64,000 nucleotides of DNA from Trachythela sp. YZ-2020 (Eukaryota; Cnidaria; Anthozoa; Malacalcyonacea; Clavulariidae): positions 1-64,000 of the forward strand of contig JADLSH010000315.1 of the NCBI GenBank assembly GCA_016169945.1. The letters are read 5' to 3'. Within the stretch, counting starts at the first letter, position 1, and every line of letters begins with the position of its first letter. The notes below the pieces were generated by a model that was given only the letters and a program-made list of their open reading frames with translations, was not told where the DNA came from and made no database searches. Of this stretch, positions 52,182 through 62,560 are shown piece after piece. The position numbers were made by a program, and so were the translations under genes.

Positions 52182-53451
52182 GTGAGTAATCTGTTAGACA
52201 AACATGTTATATATAGTTAGTGCAATTGAAACCAACGAAAAGAGGCGTTGTCGCGCACACAATAATCATGATCTTAAATCGAAACTAAAGGAATTAATGT
52301 TAGAATTTCTGTACATTTCCCCCCAAATGGCACAGGCAATCTTATATCCCAGACCTATTAGATTTCTACATTCCAAAACAAATGTTAATGGTCCTAAATT
52401 CCACACAAATTCTTATCTATTATATTTACTTGAGTCAATTTTATTGTTAGGCTATATGTGAAGTTTATTAAATGAAATGTTTCATAAACTGTATTAAAAG
52501 GCCAGCAACGAAATTGCTGCAACTTGCACTGAACACTGAAAAACTGATTTGAATGCATGCGTTATTAACTGTTGTGTAAGAACAAATGATTACGAATGCT
52601 GTTTCGTGTTTTGTGAGTTAGATCATAGTTAATAGAGACAGGGTTTGGAAGCTGGGGGTGTGGCCAAATTATGTTATTGTTCTATGGTTAGATATATGCA
52701 TGAACATTTTCAATCAATTAACATTCTTTAAGACGAAGGTCTTGCCTTATTGACCGAGCGATAGCGGGGTGAGCAAGTTGTTTATTATATGGCAGTTGAT
52801 TAATTGAGTAGTTATTTGTAACAGTGGAAAAAATTCGAAGATTTGTCATGCGAAAGCAAAGGTCAAAGTCCAAAAGCCGGTTCATTTTCAAAATGTCAAT
52901 ATCATTCGTACAATTGCATCTGGCTAGTAAGTAAAACACTACTACATACAACACGTTTTTATAAAATATTAACACAGAAATAGACATTTTAATAACACTT
53001 GTTCGAAAATAGCAGAAAACAACTCGGAAAACAAGCTGCTGGTTCAACTCATTTGATAAATCATTTTTTGTTTACTCTCTAGAGTTTAAATTAATAAACA
53101 ATAGCAGACTACGTTACGTCTACGAAATTATCTAAAATTATTAACGTTTTTATACACCCTGTATATGCATGTGCATGGCCACGGTTGGTAAATACAGCTA
53201 AATATTTCAAAAACATATTCGTGCGAAATAACACTGAACATGTCATGCAGGCGCTCGCGGACAGATTTGTTAAGGTTAGATCGCATGCACTTAAAGATCC
53301 AGTTTCATTTTTAGTTCTGTGAAAACCAAATACTTGGAAAAGATTCCTTTCACAGCATACATGTGGATTTATATTAATAATTTTGATTTAACGATATATT
53401 CTCATTGCAAAGCTAATACATACTTAATTTATTTTGTTTTGTTGAACAACA
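52182..53451. other. Intron-like region of unit 8
   Basis: Non-coding. Contains a partial copy of the hairpin/TTTATTATATGGCA family (about 52733-53060) and then unit-type upstream sequence again. Confidence 0.5.
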
Positions 53452-53695
53452 CTATTGCTCGTTTGCAATCGACGCCATCTTGGTTGATTTTCGTGGCAAC
53501 TAAAAATCTATATTCTTCATTCTTTGTCGTATTGTGCCAGAAATCGTATACTATTCATAATACAGTAAGATGTTTTCAAAACAAACCAAAAATATTAAAG
53601 TAACTCAACTATTTCGATGTAAACGGCTGGACAAAACTTTAAAATCAACCAAGATGGCGCCTAATGACACGTAGTGACGTCATGTGCAAGCAAAG
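53452..53695. mobile_element. MITE with GCCATCTTGGTTGATTTT arms
   Basis: GCCATCTTGGTTGATTTT near 53473 and AAAATCAACCAAGATGGC near 53642 in inverted orientation, inserted into a stretch that is continuous at 51490 (CACCACTGGCATTCTACCGG). Exact ends are imperfect. Confidence 0.6.
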
Positions 53696-54274
53696 AATTG
53701 GCATTCTACTGGAGATATTTAGACAGCTAATTCAAAACTCCCAACCGCAAAACGTCGACATCCTAAGCGCAATGAACGTGTTTATTTGTTTTTTAAATGC
53801 TTCTATATGTTAGTAGCATTGTGGAAAAAAATGCCCTTGTTCATACACGATAGGACGTGCAAGTCCATTGGGCTTTTCGCGCTTGGAGGTCGATTTTGCA
53901 ATTTTGACCTTAAAACGGCAACTATAATTGTATGAGCTGTATAGGTTTTTATAAAATTATGGGTTGAAAATTCATATAAATGTTAGACTGATTATATCGT
54001 CTTCTCGAGAAACTATAAAAATTCGTTTTGATGATTATTGAAAAACAATTAAATGTCATTTTCTTGTATAAAATATTGTTTTAAATCGCTGTATATGGCA
54101 CATTTGTGCCAATCTTTATATAAACTGATAAACGGTGTTAAAGAATAAAGATTGAGAAATGTATTCTATTTCATTCTTTTGGGCAGGCTGAATAGAGCCG
54201 GAAATTTAATTAAGCCGACACATTGTTGTCTTAGCAAAATTTGTATCCATGGTCATGCGCCGTCCATACCACAG

Positions 54275-54375
54275 CATATAAACTGATCATTCGATAAGAA
54301 GTGTATTGACCTGTCTGTCAGTTACTGACAATTTCAGAACATTACTTCGTGAAATGGCAACAGAGTACAAGATTG
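54275..54375 (+). CDS. First-exon unit 9
   Basis: CATATAAA at 54275-54282, 71 bp of leader, ATG at 54354, exon 54354-54375, donor GTGAGT from 54376. Encodes MATEYKI plus a phase-1 G. Confidence 0.5.
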
Positions 54376-55309
54376 GTGAGTAATCTGTTAGACAAACATG
54401 TTATATAGTTAGTGCAAGTGAAACCAACGAAAAGAGGCGTTGTCGCGCAGACAATAATCATGATCATAAATCGAAACTAAAGGAATTAGTAACATAATTT
54501 CTATATATTTCCCCCCAAATGGCACAAGCCATCTTATATGTTAATGGTCCTAAATTCCAAACAAATTTGTATCTATTATATATACTTGAATCCATTTTAT
54601 TGTTATACATAGGGTTTATTTAACTTTATACACCACTATTGTATAGCTGTATAAGATAACAAACAGTATACTTATAGTGTCTTTTATATATCCTCAGAAC
54701 TGTTAGAACTTTTAAGCTGATAAACAGAATGGTCCTAAAATAGTACAATTAATATTTGCATGGGTTTATCATGTGCTTGAAACTCGAAGAAATGGAAAAT
54801 CATTGTATTTTCTGTTGCAACAATGGTTATAACAGTTATTTTTAAGTCGTATCGCATCTGTGCAAGTAAGGTATCATTTGACAGCTAAAGACTTGATTTT
54901 AATTCATTGATGTGAAAAAGATAAATCTATAAAATTAACACCTAACGCATAAATATAAGCGCATGATTATATTCCAAATTTGGATTAACGTTTTTATACA
55001 CCCTGTATACAGCTAATTGCATTAAGGTTGTCCTCCGACAAAGCTAAAAGGTCAAAGCCAAGCGCGAAAAGAACGATGGGAGCGACTAGTTTGAATTAAT
55101 TAACTGCGTGTGAATAAATACCTATTTTCCCGTTTAAACTGATGTATTGATGATTTAAGTGATGTTTCAACAATCTACTCCTGAAGCAATTTTAAAGTCT
55201 CTGCATTTTTAACGGTATCAGGGAAAGAATTCCATAGTTTTGGACCTTGAAAAAGTATTGTGAATTGTTTTATATTAAATTTTCAAACGTTCTCTGGTTA
55301 ATAATATTT
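54376..55309. other. Intron-like region of unit 9
   Basis: Non-coding, nearly identical to 56458-57404. Confidence 0.5.
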
Positions 55310-55475
55310 ATTTTTCACAAGCTTTCGGCTGCCAGTCTGCAGCCTTCGACGGGTAGTTAATAATGAGAAGTGTCAACTAGTCTGACACAAACAAACAGTA
55401 TACAATTACAAATAATCACAATAGAAGTGTTGTATAGTGACTTCCTATACGTGAATGTTAATAAGTAAAAAAGTA
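55310..55475 (-). mobile_element. PLE 3' terminal fragment, copy A
   Basis: Contains the GAAGGCTGCAGACTGGCAGC / CGAAAGCTTGTG sequence on the minus strand, typical of the terminal region of Penelope-like elements, and is a copy of 57410-57577. No coding part is left. Confidence 0.6.
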
Positions 55476-55945
55476 TCATATTCTTGTCTGTCTTCGGGTG
55501 ATAATCTTGCAATATCCTCAGCTTTCATAGGAATATATTTTGGTCTCTCGTGAAGCAGTCTTTGTTCGCGTGACTCCATCCGTGCTAGCATTGCGAGGAC
55601 CCGCCCGTTGGTGGTAAGACTTTTATCAATTTCCAATGCCGCAAGACCATTGAGAAATATACTCAATCCATAAGGCTCTGGAATATATGGATGAAAAGGC
55701 CTCGTGCAATATTTTAGAATGTTTACAATATCAGTTCCACGTATATCCTGTCCTCTGTAGACGATTTCTCCTTTTGTATTCCACGTCAAAATGTCCGTAG
55801 ATGTGAGAATGGAGTGAAGGATTTCTTCAGCGCCATAACTATTTTCATTGTTAAGATATGTGACAAAGGACAAAATGCCCTTGTTCATACACGATAGGAC
55901 GTGCAAGTCCATTGGGCTTTTCGCGCTTGGAGGTCGATTTTGCAA
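55445..55945 (-). pseudogene. Chimeric fragment of a Polinton-like gene, copy A
   Basis: Open for 166 codons, but only residues about 32-160 derive from the Polinton gene at 57906 (ENSYGAEEILHSIL ... LSPEDRQEYD). The first 30 residues come from unrelated repeat sequence at the tandem-duplication junction, and the last few from PLE sequence. Not a functional gene. Confidence 0.65.
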
Positions 55946-57577
55946 TTTTGACCTTAAAACGGCAACTATAATTGTATGAGCTGTATAGGTTTTTATAAAA
56001 TTATGGGTTGAAAATTCATATAAATGTTAGACTGATTATATCGTCTTCTCGAGAAACTATAAAAATTCGTTTTGATGATTATTGAAAAACAATTAAATGT
56101 CATTTTCTTGTATAAAATATTGTTTTAAATCGCTGTATATGGCACATTTGTGCCAATCTTTATATAAACTGATAAACGGTGTTAAAGAATAAAGATTGAG
56201 AAATGTATTCTATTTCATTCTTTTGGGCAGGCTGAATAGAGCCGGAAATTTAATTAAGCCGACACATTGTTGTCTTAGCAAAATTTGTATCCATGGTCAT
56301 GCGCCGTCCATACCACAGCATATAAACTGATCATTCGATAAGAAGTGTATTGACCTGTCTGTCAGTTACTGACAATTTCAGGACATTACTTCGTGAAATT
56401 TCAGAACTGACAATTTCAGAACATTACTTCGTGAAATGGCAACAGAGTACAAGATTGGTGAGTAATCTGTTAGACAAACATGTTATATAGTTAGTGCAAG
56501 TGAAACCAACGAAAAGAGGCGTTGTCGCGCAGACAATAATCATGATCATAAATCGAAACTAAAGGAATTAGTAACATAATTTCTATATATTTCCCCCCAA
56601 ATGGCACAAGCCATCTTATATGTTAATGGTCCTAAATTCCAAACAAATTTGTATCTATTATATATACTTGAATCCATTTTATTGTTATACATAGGGTTTA
56701 TTTAACTTTATACACCACTATTGTATAGCTGTATAAGATAACAAACAGTATACTTATAGGGTCTTTTATATATCCTCAGAACTGTTAGAACTTTTAAGCT
56801 GATAAACAGAATGGTCCTAAAATAGTACAATTAATATTTGCATGGGTTTATCATGTGCTTGAAACTCGAAGAAATGGAAAATCATTGTATTTTCTGTTGC
56901 AACAATGGTTATAACAGTTATTTTTAAGTCGTATCGCATTTGGCCATTTTTGTTCGCATCTGTGCAAGTAAGGTATCATTTGACAGCTAAAGACTTGATT
57001 TTAATTCATTGATGTGAAAAAGATAAATCTATAAATTTAACACCTAACGCATAAATATAAGCGCATGATTATATTCCAAATTTGGATTAACGTTTTTATA
57101 CACCCTGTATACAGCTAATTGCATTAAGGTTGTCCTCCGACAAAGCTAAAAGGTCAAAGCCAAGCGCGAAAAGAACGATGGGAGCGACTAGTTTGAATTA
57201 ATTAACTGCGTGTGAATAAATACCTATTTTCCCGTTTAAACTGATGTATTGATGATTTAAGTGATGTTTCAACAATCTACTCCTGAAGCAATTTTAAAGT
57301 CTCTGCATTTTTAACGGTATCAGGGAAAGAATTCCATAGTTTTGGACCTTGAAAAAGTATTGTGAATTGTTTTATATTAAATTTTCAAACGTTCTCTGGT
57401 TAATAATATTTATTTTTCACAAGCTTTCGGCTGCCAGTCTGCAGCCTTCGACGGGTAGTTAATAATGAGAAGTGTCAACTAGTCTGACACAAACAAACAG
57501 TATACAATTACAAATAATCACAATAGAAGTGTTGTATAGTGACTTCCTATACGTGAATGTTAATAAGTAAAAAAGTA
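55868..57577 (+). repeat. Recent tandem duplication, copy B
   Basis: Nearly identical to 53829-55475. Differences seen: a 39-bp local duplication at about 56383-56421 in the leader of unit 10, a 17-bp insertion near 56940 and single-base changes. Confidence 0.9.
56319..56457 (+). CDS. First-exon unit 10
   Basis: CATATAAA at 56319-56326, leader lengthened to 109 bp by a 39-bp duplication, ATG at 56436, exon 56436-56457, donor GTGAGT from 56458. Encodes MATEYKI plus a phase-1 G. Confidence 0.5.
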
Positions 57578-57797
57578 TATTTAAATTAGAGTTTCTTAAC
57601 TAAGAAGCGATATTGTTCTGGCAAATGTTTTGAGTTATTGTCTGCATTCTCCGTAATTGCGGTGTGCCAGGATTCTAAAATAGCCCTGTGCCGATAGTTG
57701 CCTTTATCAATTATCTTGCCGTTTTTAAAATCTATTAGGTGGTCATGTGTCCAAGCATGGTTTGCGATATTTGATCCACTTTTGCATTTCTCGACAT
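57405..57797 (-). mobile_element. Penelope-like element, severely 5'-truncated
   Basis: Minus strand. Contains the C-terminal GIY-YIG endonuclease part and a 3' UTR with the CTGCAGACTGGCAGCCGAAA segment. The upstream side joins Polinton 3' sequence at about 57797, where the homologous Polinton tail at 60590 continues differently (TTTATTC). Confidence 0.65.
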
Positions 57798-57846
57798 TTG
57801 AGAATATATAATTATAGGACGGGAAATTATTGTACAATATACACAC
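57586..57846 (-). pseudogene. PLE GIY-YIG endonuclease C-terminal fragment
   Basis: The element-derived part reads KSGSNIANHAWTHDHLIDF, then KIIDKGNYRHRAILESWHT, the second half of the GIY-YIG domain of Penelope-like elements with the conserved H..T.H.ID, HR and ESWH residues. It ends with a natural stop at 57586. RT and the GIY core are missing. The first 16 codons are Polinton 3' flank, not PLE. Confidence 0.75.
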
Positions 57847-57905
57847 ACAGAATTCATTTTAAAACATATTTATTGCTTAAAATGTCTTTTACAACGTTAG
57901 TAAGG

Positions 57906-58424
57906 TTAGTTAGGTATCTTTAAAGAGTTCTCATATTCTTGTCTGTCTTCGGGTGATAATCTTGCAATATCCTCAGCTTTCATAGGAATATATTTTGGTC
58001 TCTCGTGAAGCAGTCTTTGTTCGCGTGACTCCATCCGTGCTAGCATTGCGAGGACCCGCCCGTTGGTGGTAAGACTTTTATCAATTTCCATTGCCGCAAG
58101 ACCATTGAGAAATATACTCAATCCATAAGGCTCTGGAATATATGGATGAAAAGGCCTCGTGCAATATTTTAGAATGTTTACAATATCAGTTCCACGTATA
58201 TCCTGTCCTCTGTAGACGATTTCTCCTTTTGTATTCCACGTCAAAATGTCCGTAGATGTGAGAATGGAGTGAAGGATTTCTTCAGCGCCATAACTATTTT
58301 CATTGTCAAGATATTGAAGAATGTCTTGAAGTCGCCACTTTTCAGGAGATGTTCTTTTGGTGCTATCCATGGTTGGAATGATGGATACGAATTTAATGTT
58401 GATCATTTTATACCAATTCTGCAA
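57906..58424 (-). pseudogene. Polinton/adintovirus-like gene of unknown function
   Basis: 172 codons. The likely natural start is the Met in TMDSTKRTSPEKWRLQD; the body reads NENSYGAEEILHSILTS, ILTWNTKGEIVYRGQDI and FLNGLAAMEIDKSLTTNGR. The last 35 residues (EQRLLHERPKYIPMKAED ... ENSLKIP) are also found at the end of the plus-strand gene at 60507, in inverted orientation, so one of the two ends is a recombinant. Function unknown; placed with Polintons by its neighbours. Confidence 0.5.
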
Positions 58425-58722
58425 GTCCTTCTAAGATTGGAGCCAGTACCAATCCTAGGAAATCATTTCCACGCTGAACAAGTATATTCCTTTTTGTTTT
58501 AACACTTTTATTTTTGTTAGTCAGATCAATAATATCGTGTTCAAAAGGTCTAAGTTTGTCCATTGTGTGTTTAGGAAGTGCGAGGTTCATAAAACTTTTC
58601 ACACAATTGCATAGAAACCGAATCTGTTCATGAGATGTAGATCTCAACAGAGCTTGTTGTTGAGTTGGATAAGAAGTACATAGGAGTTCTATAAACGATC
58701 TGTGCTTGGGAAGGTTAGTCAT
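58408..58722 (-). CDS. Small Polinton-type structural protein candidate (104 aa)
   Basis: Basic N-terminal two thirds (EQIRFLCNCVKSFMNLALP, KLRPFEHDIIDLTNKNKSV KTKR as blocks) followed by a hydrophobic C-terminus (FLGLVLAPILEGLAELV). This layout matches a short protein repeatedly found in Polinton/adinto-like genomes and compared with adenovirus core or minor capsid proteins (recalled family knowledge, not verified). The frame is intact. Confidence 0.5.
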   Translation of the reverse strand: MTNLPKHRSFIELLCTSYPTQQQALLRSTSHEQIRFLCNCVKSFMNLALPKHTMDKLRPFEHDIIDLTNKNKSVKTKRNILVQRGNDFLGLVLAPILEGLAELV

Positions 58723-58809
58723 ATCTGCTCTACAGTCAACAACGTAATGAAGATCTTATTGAAAAACGTGCATATATAAAGATATGGTTCGGGCCTATAC
58801 TTATATCTT

Positions 58810-59240
58810 AGAGCTCGGCTCGAAGCTAAGCTCGCTCGATTTGGAGCTAAGCTCGCTCGATTTGGAGCTAAGCTCTCTCGATATGGAGCTAAGCTCGCTC
58901 GATTTGGAGCTAAGCTCGCTCGATTTGGAGCTAAGCTCGCTCGATTTGGAGCTAGGCTCGCTCGATATGGAGCTATCTATTTGGAGCTTTCGATTTGGAG
59001 CTATCGATTTGGAGCTAAGCTCGCTCGATATGGAGCTAAGCTCGCTCGATTTGGAGCTAAGCTCGCTCGATATGGAGCTATCGATTTGGAGCTATCGATT
59101 TGGAGCAAAGCTCGCTCGATTTGGAGCTAAGCTCGCTCGATTTGGAGCTAAGCTGGCTCGATTTGGAGCTAAGCTCGCTCGATTTGGAGCTTAGCTGGCT
59201 CGATTTGGAGCTAAGCTCGCTCGATTTGGAGCTCAGCTCC
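58810..59240. repeat. 21-bp minisatellite between divergent Polinton genes
   Basis: About twenty copies of GAGCTAAGCTCGCTCGATTTG-type units, with some shortened units (TATCGATTTGGAGC). One frame encodes a heptad SSLDLEL/SSLDMEL and the other strand SSKSSELS/Q. It fills the spacer between the minus-strand gene ending its 5' side at 58722 and the plus-strand ATPase starting at 59257. Confidence 0.95.
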
Positions 59241-59256
59241 ACATCGATATCGAAGG

Positions 59257-60507
59257 GTGGTCCATGGTCAAAAACCAACAGAGGATGTTCGCATATTAGT
59301 TGATGGATCTACAGTTCTGCAACATCCCTTTACTTGTATCGTAGCAGGATGTACACAAAGTGGCAAAACTGTATGGGTGAAAAGTCTATTGGAGAATGCC
59401 CAGAAAACCATACGTCCACCTCCTCAGCGTATCATCTGGTGTTATGGTCAATGGCAGCCATCCTATTTTGATATGATGAGAACAATGCCTGGAATAGAAT
59501 TCAATGAAGAAATACCTGAAGATATTGACAAGGCAGATTACCTAGATGTGTCTCAACGCAATTTGATCGCACTAGATGATCTTATGGCACAATCGGGCAA
59601 GGACAAACGTATAGCTGATCTTTTTACAAAAGGGACCCATCACAGAAATGTGTCCGTCATCTACATTGTCCAAAATATATTTCATCAAGGCAAAGAAATG
59701 AGAAATATTAGTCTCAACGCTCATTATATCGTGTTGTTTAAGTCACCAAGAGATAAGCAACAAATCTCTACGCTTGCAAGACAAGTTCATCCTGGCAGAG
59801 TGCGAGAGTTTATGAGGAGTTATGAAGAAGCTGCGAGCCGTCCTCATGGGTATTTGATGTAGGATTTAAAAGCTACAACGGATGATCAACAACGACTCAA
59901 AACAAATGTATTGCCAGGCGAGGCCTTAGTCGAATATGTACGTCAACCACCCCTTGTAAATGCAATGTATAACACCGAGCAGCGAATGCAAGAGATCATT
60001 AAAGCACCACAGCTTACCGCGGTTGAAAAAAGCAAGCTGTATTCTGACCAACTAAATCGATTTCTAACTTTTAAAAACAAGATGGATATTCCAGTCCATC
60101 ATCCTCCAATTGTTGTAATCCCAGATATCGTTGAACAACTAACCGCTCCTGAACCTATGGAGATAACACAACCAACCATTCCTAGATCTATCGAGATGAC
60201 ACAACCTGTGCCTGCTACTCCTAAACCTGGCTTTCTCACACCACCACCAACACAAGGAGAACGACCCAAACTCATTCACAACTTTTTCCACAATTGGGTA
60301 GACTCGGCTGATTGGAGACCTAAAGATTTAGCAATGATGACTCCAGAGCAACGAGAAGGTTACGAACAAAGACTGCTTCACGAGAGACCAAAATATATTC
60401 CTATAAAAGTTGAGGATATTGCAAGATTATCACCCGAAGACAGACAAGAATATGAGAACTCTTTAAAGATACCTAAACGATATGCTCTTAGGAGCAGACC
60501 TTACTAA
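59257..60507 (+). pseudogene. Polinton packaging ATPase (FtsK/HerA-type) with an in-frame TAG
   Basis: One reading frame of 416 codons with a single stop at 59860. Walker A GCTQSGKT is at residues 31-38, Walker B LIALDD at about 103-108, then IYIVQNIF and the C-terminal HPGRVREFM block. After the TAG the same frame continues as the expected ATPase end (DLKATTDDQQRLKTNVLPGE) and a long Pro/Thr-rich tail ending RYALRSRPY. The family pumps viral DNA into capsids (established). The TAG and missing partner genes indicate a relic; the end of the tail is shared in inverse with 57906. Confidence 0.8.
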
Positions 60508-61404
60508 CGTTGTAAAAGACATTTTAAGCAATAAATATGTTTTAAAATGAATTCTGTGTGTGTACATTGTACAATATTTTCCCGTCCTATAATTAAATAT
60601 TCTCAATTTATTCAAATCGTCGTTAACGATTTACAAATGACTTACAAACCTACGCATAGAATTGCGTTTACATACAATGTTTGTATTTGCTCGTAAATCT
60701 CGCTTAAAATCACTGTTTTTCATCCTCTGCTACATCTAAAACGCTTGAAACTTGGTAAGGTTTAAATCCCTTTAACATTCCCTTGGCAAACATATATTGT
60801 AAGACCTTAGCTAAGGCGATTAAACTTTAAGATCTTCTCGTTTTAGAAAGCTATATTTCTGCTTGTTATTACTTCGCATAAGGCAATCATATTTCACTAG
60901 GTTAAGCATCGCTATATTAGTTGTCTAAGCCGTTTCGTATAAGGTGATATTAGATACGAGAATATATTTACTCGTTGTCGAAACGGACTGTGTTTGGAAC
61001 ACGACGCTTGGGAACTTTGCACGGACGCTTAGCTATTGTGATGGTTCAGCTTAATGATTGTTTTCGCCCAAACAAACCTTTTGACTTAATCCCTTAATGA
61101 GTTAAGGTCTTGTCGTCTTTAGTTTACATTAGCAACAAATGCATCAAAATATTTATGTTTCTGACACCAAAACGGCAATGTTTGTAAATCTCACTTGTAT
61201 AGGCTTTATTAAATAAACGCTTGAAAACTTTGTAGACGAGGTATATTTCTAATTTAAGCATTTGATAGATTGGTATAAATTATGTTTATGGAATTATCAG
61301 GTTTGGGAAAAATGGAAAACGCTGAACTTAACATAATGACTGTCTTGCCCAAACTCGCCTTGCATATCATTAATGAATGTTAATGATGTTGCACACTCTC
61401 ATAT
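60508..61404. other. Polinton 3' flank and AT-rich non-coding DNA
   Basis: 60515-60600 (GACATTTTAAGCAATAAATA, a poly(A) signal region) is inverted at 57786-57900. The rest has no gene or recognisable repeat. Confidence 0.5.
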
Positions 61405-61715
61405 GCTAATGTTAGTGCTCTCCCCTACATTATGTTAATGTGCTGCTCTCCCTACATTATGTTAATTAGTGCGGCACCCCATATGCCAATGAGTTGCGGC
61501 ACCCCGTATGTTAATGGTTGCGGCACCCCGTATGCTAATGAGTTGCGGCACCCCGTAAGTTAATGAGTTGCGGCACCCCATATGCTAATGAGTTGCGGCA
61601 CCCCGTATGTTAATGTTGCGGCGCCCCGTATGCTAATGAGTTGCGGCACCCCGTATGTTAATTAGTGCGGCACCCCATATGCTAATGAGTTGCGGCACCC
61701 CTGCGGCACCCCAAA
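61405..61715. repeat. 25-bp satellite (GTTGCGGCACCCCGTATGCT unit)
   Basis: About eleven imperfect copies of TTGCGGCACCCC plus GTATGYTAATGAG, degenerate at the left end where CTCTCCCTACATTATGTTAATG precedes it. Non-coding. Confidence 0.9.
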
Positions 61716-62179
61716 AATAAGGGTTGATCGGTACCTATAATACTACTAATATAACAATGTGTTACCAACTTTTTTTCGCTCCAAACTACTTAAAATACAG
61801 CGATTTAACTAAATTAACTTTAATTAACACAAAACCTTTACATCCCATAAGTCTCTGCGCGTCCGGTTCTTCTTCGCCATTTTATTAAGCGTCTTGAACA
61901 CAACACCAAACAAGCGTCTTTAGGATGCCACTGCAAAGGAAGAAAGAGCATACAAAACTGTAAACATAAACAAATTCCTACAAGATGAACACGAGTTTGT
62001 CTACCTTAATTGGGCGAGGAGGGAGGGACATTGTTATATTCGTCTCCTTTATTCTCGTATAATCCATCTTATACTTCAGGCCGCAAGCGGCCCTTGCATA
62101 ATCTGTGATTATACTTCGAAACAGTCGCCTCATATAACAATGTCATATACTATACTGTCTCATAAACTCGTGTTCATTG
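61716..62179. other. Possible DIRS terminal region with inverted repeats
   Basis: GACATTGTTATATTCG at 62033 and CATATAACAATGTC at about 62131-62144 are inverted about 110 bp apart, with a GGCCGCAAGCGGCC near-palindrome between them. It lies just downstream of the DIRS recombinase stop, where DIRS elements carry their terminal and internal complementary repeats. The assignment is inference. Confidence 0.4.
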
Positions 62180-62560
62180 TTAATCATGACTACCAGCTAG
62201 TAGAGATCGAGCCACTAATGGTTGATTAGTCGGTTTGAAATAAAAACGTCTAAACGTAGAATCAGTAGACCAATCAGCCAATTTTAGAATATCTTGTAGA
62301 GGGATACCCATGTTAAATGAGGACGTAGCTGCAGCTCAAGAATTGCTTCTATTGGGGCATGAACTGAACTAATTTTCCGCTCACAACACCAGCTATCCCA
62401 CTTTCTCCAAGCGGAAGCATAGGTAGTTGCTGTGCCTTTGCGCCATGCTGCCAGCAGCAAGTCTTGAGCTGGCTGTGAAATGCCTGCTTTAGTGTATGAT
62501 TGGCTCATAGCAGCCAACCTGCTAGTTGGAGATTGTCTAATGGATGCATCTCTGTCTGGC
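62180..62560 (-). pseudogene. DIRS tyrosine recombinase with large internal deletion
   Basis: The N-terminal part (QPAQDLLLAAWRKGTATTYA, WRKWDSWC, APIEAILE) is a SAM-like recombinase N-domain in a frame overlapping the end of RNase H. It is followed almost at once by the extreme C-terminus in a shifted frame: FNMGIPLQDILKLADWS and TFRRFYFKPTNQ with the catalytic Tyr, ending at 62180. The roughly 200 residues with the catalytic Arg and His residues are missing. Confidence 0.75.

Larger units (their letters stand above)
53829..55867 (+). repeat. Recent tandem duplication, copy A
   Basis: AAAATGCCCTTGTTCATACA onward, nearly identical to 55868-57577. It includes first-exon unit 9, a PLE 3' tail (about 55310-55475) and a Polinton gene fragment (55476-55866). 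It ends where the same AAAATGCCCTTG string begins copy B. Relative to the B side, about 350 bp (57578-57930) are deleted between PLE and Polinton sequence. Confidence 0.9.

Noticed and set aside
58784..59303. Heptad SSLDLEL repeat protein and opposite-strand Ser-rich frame
   Set aside because: Direct translation of a 21-bp minisatellite. No independent coding evidence, although an expressed leader cannot be excluded.
61405..61715. CRISPR-like array
   Set aside because: Direct repeats without unique spacers in a eukaryotic repeat context; this is a satellite.
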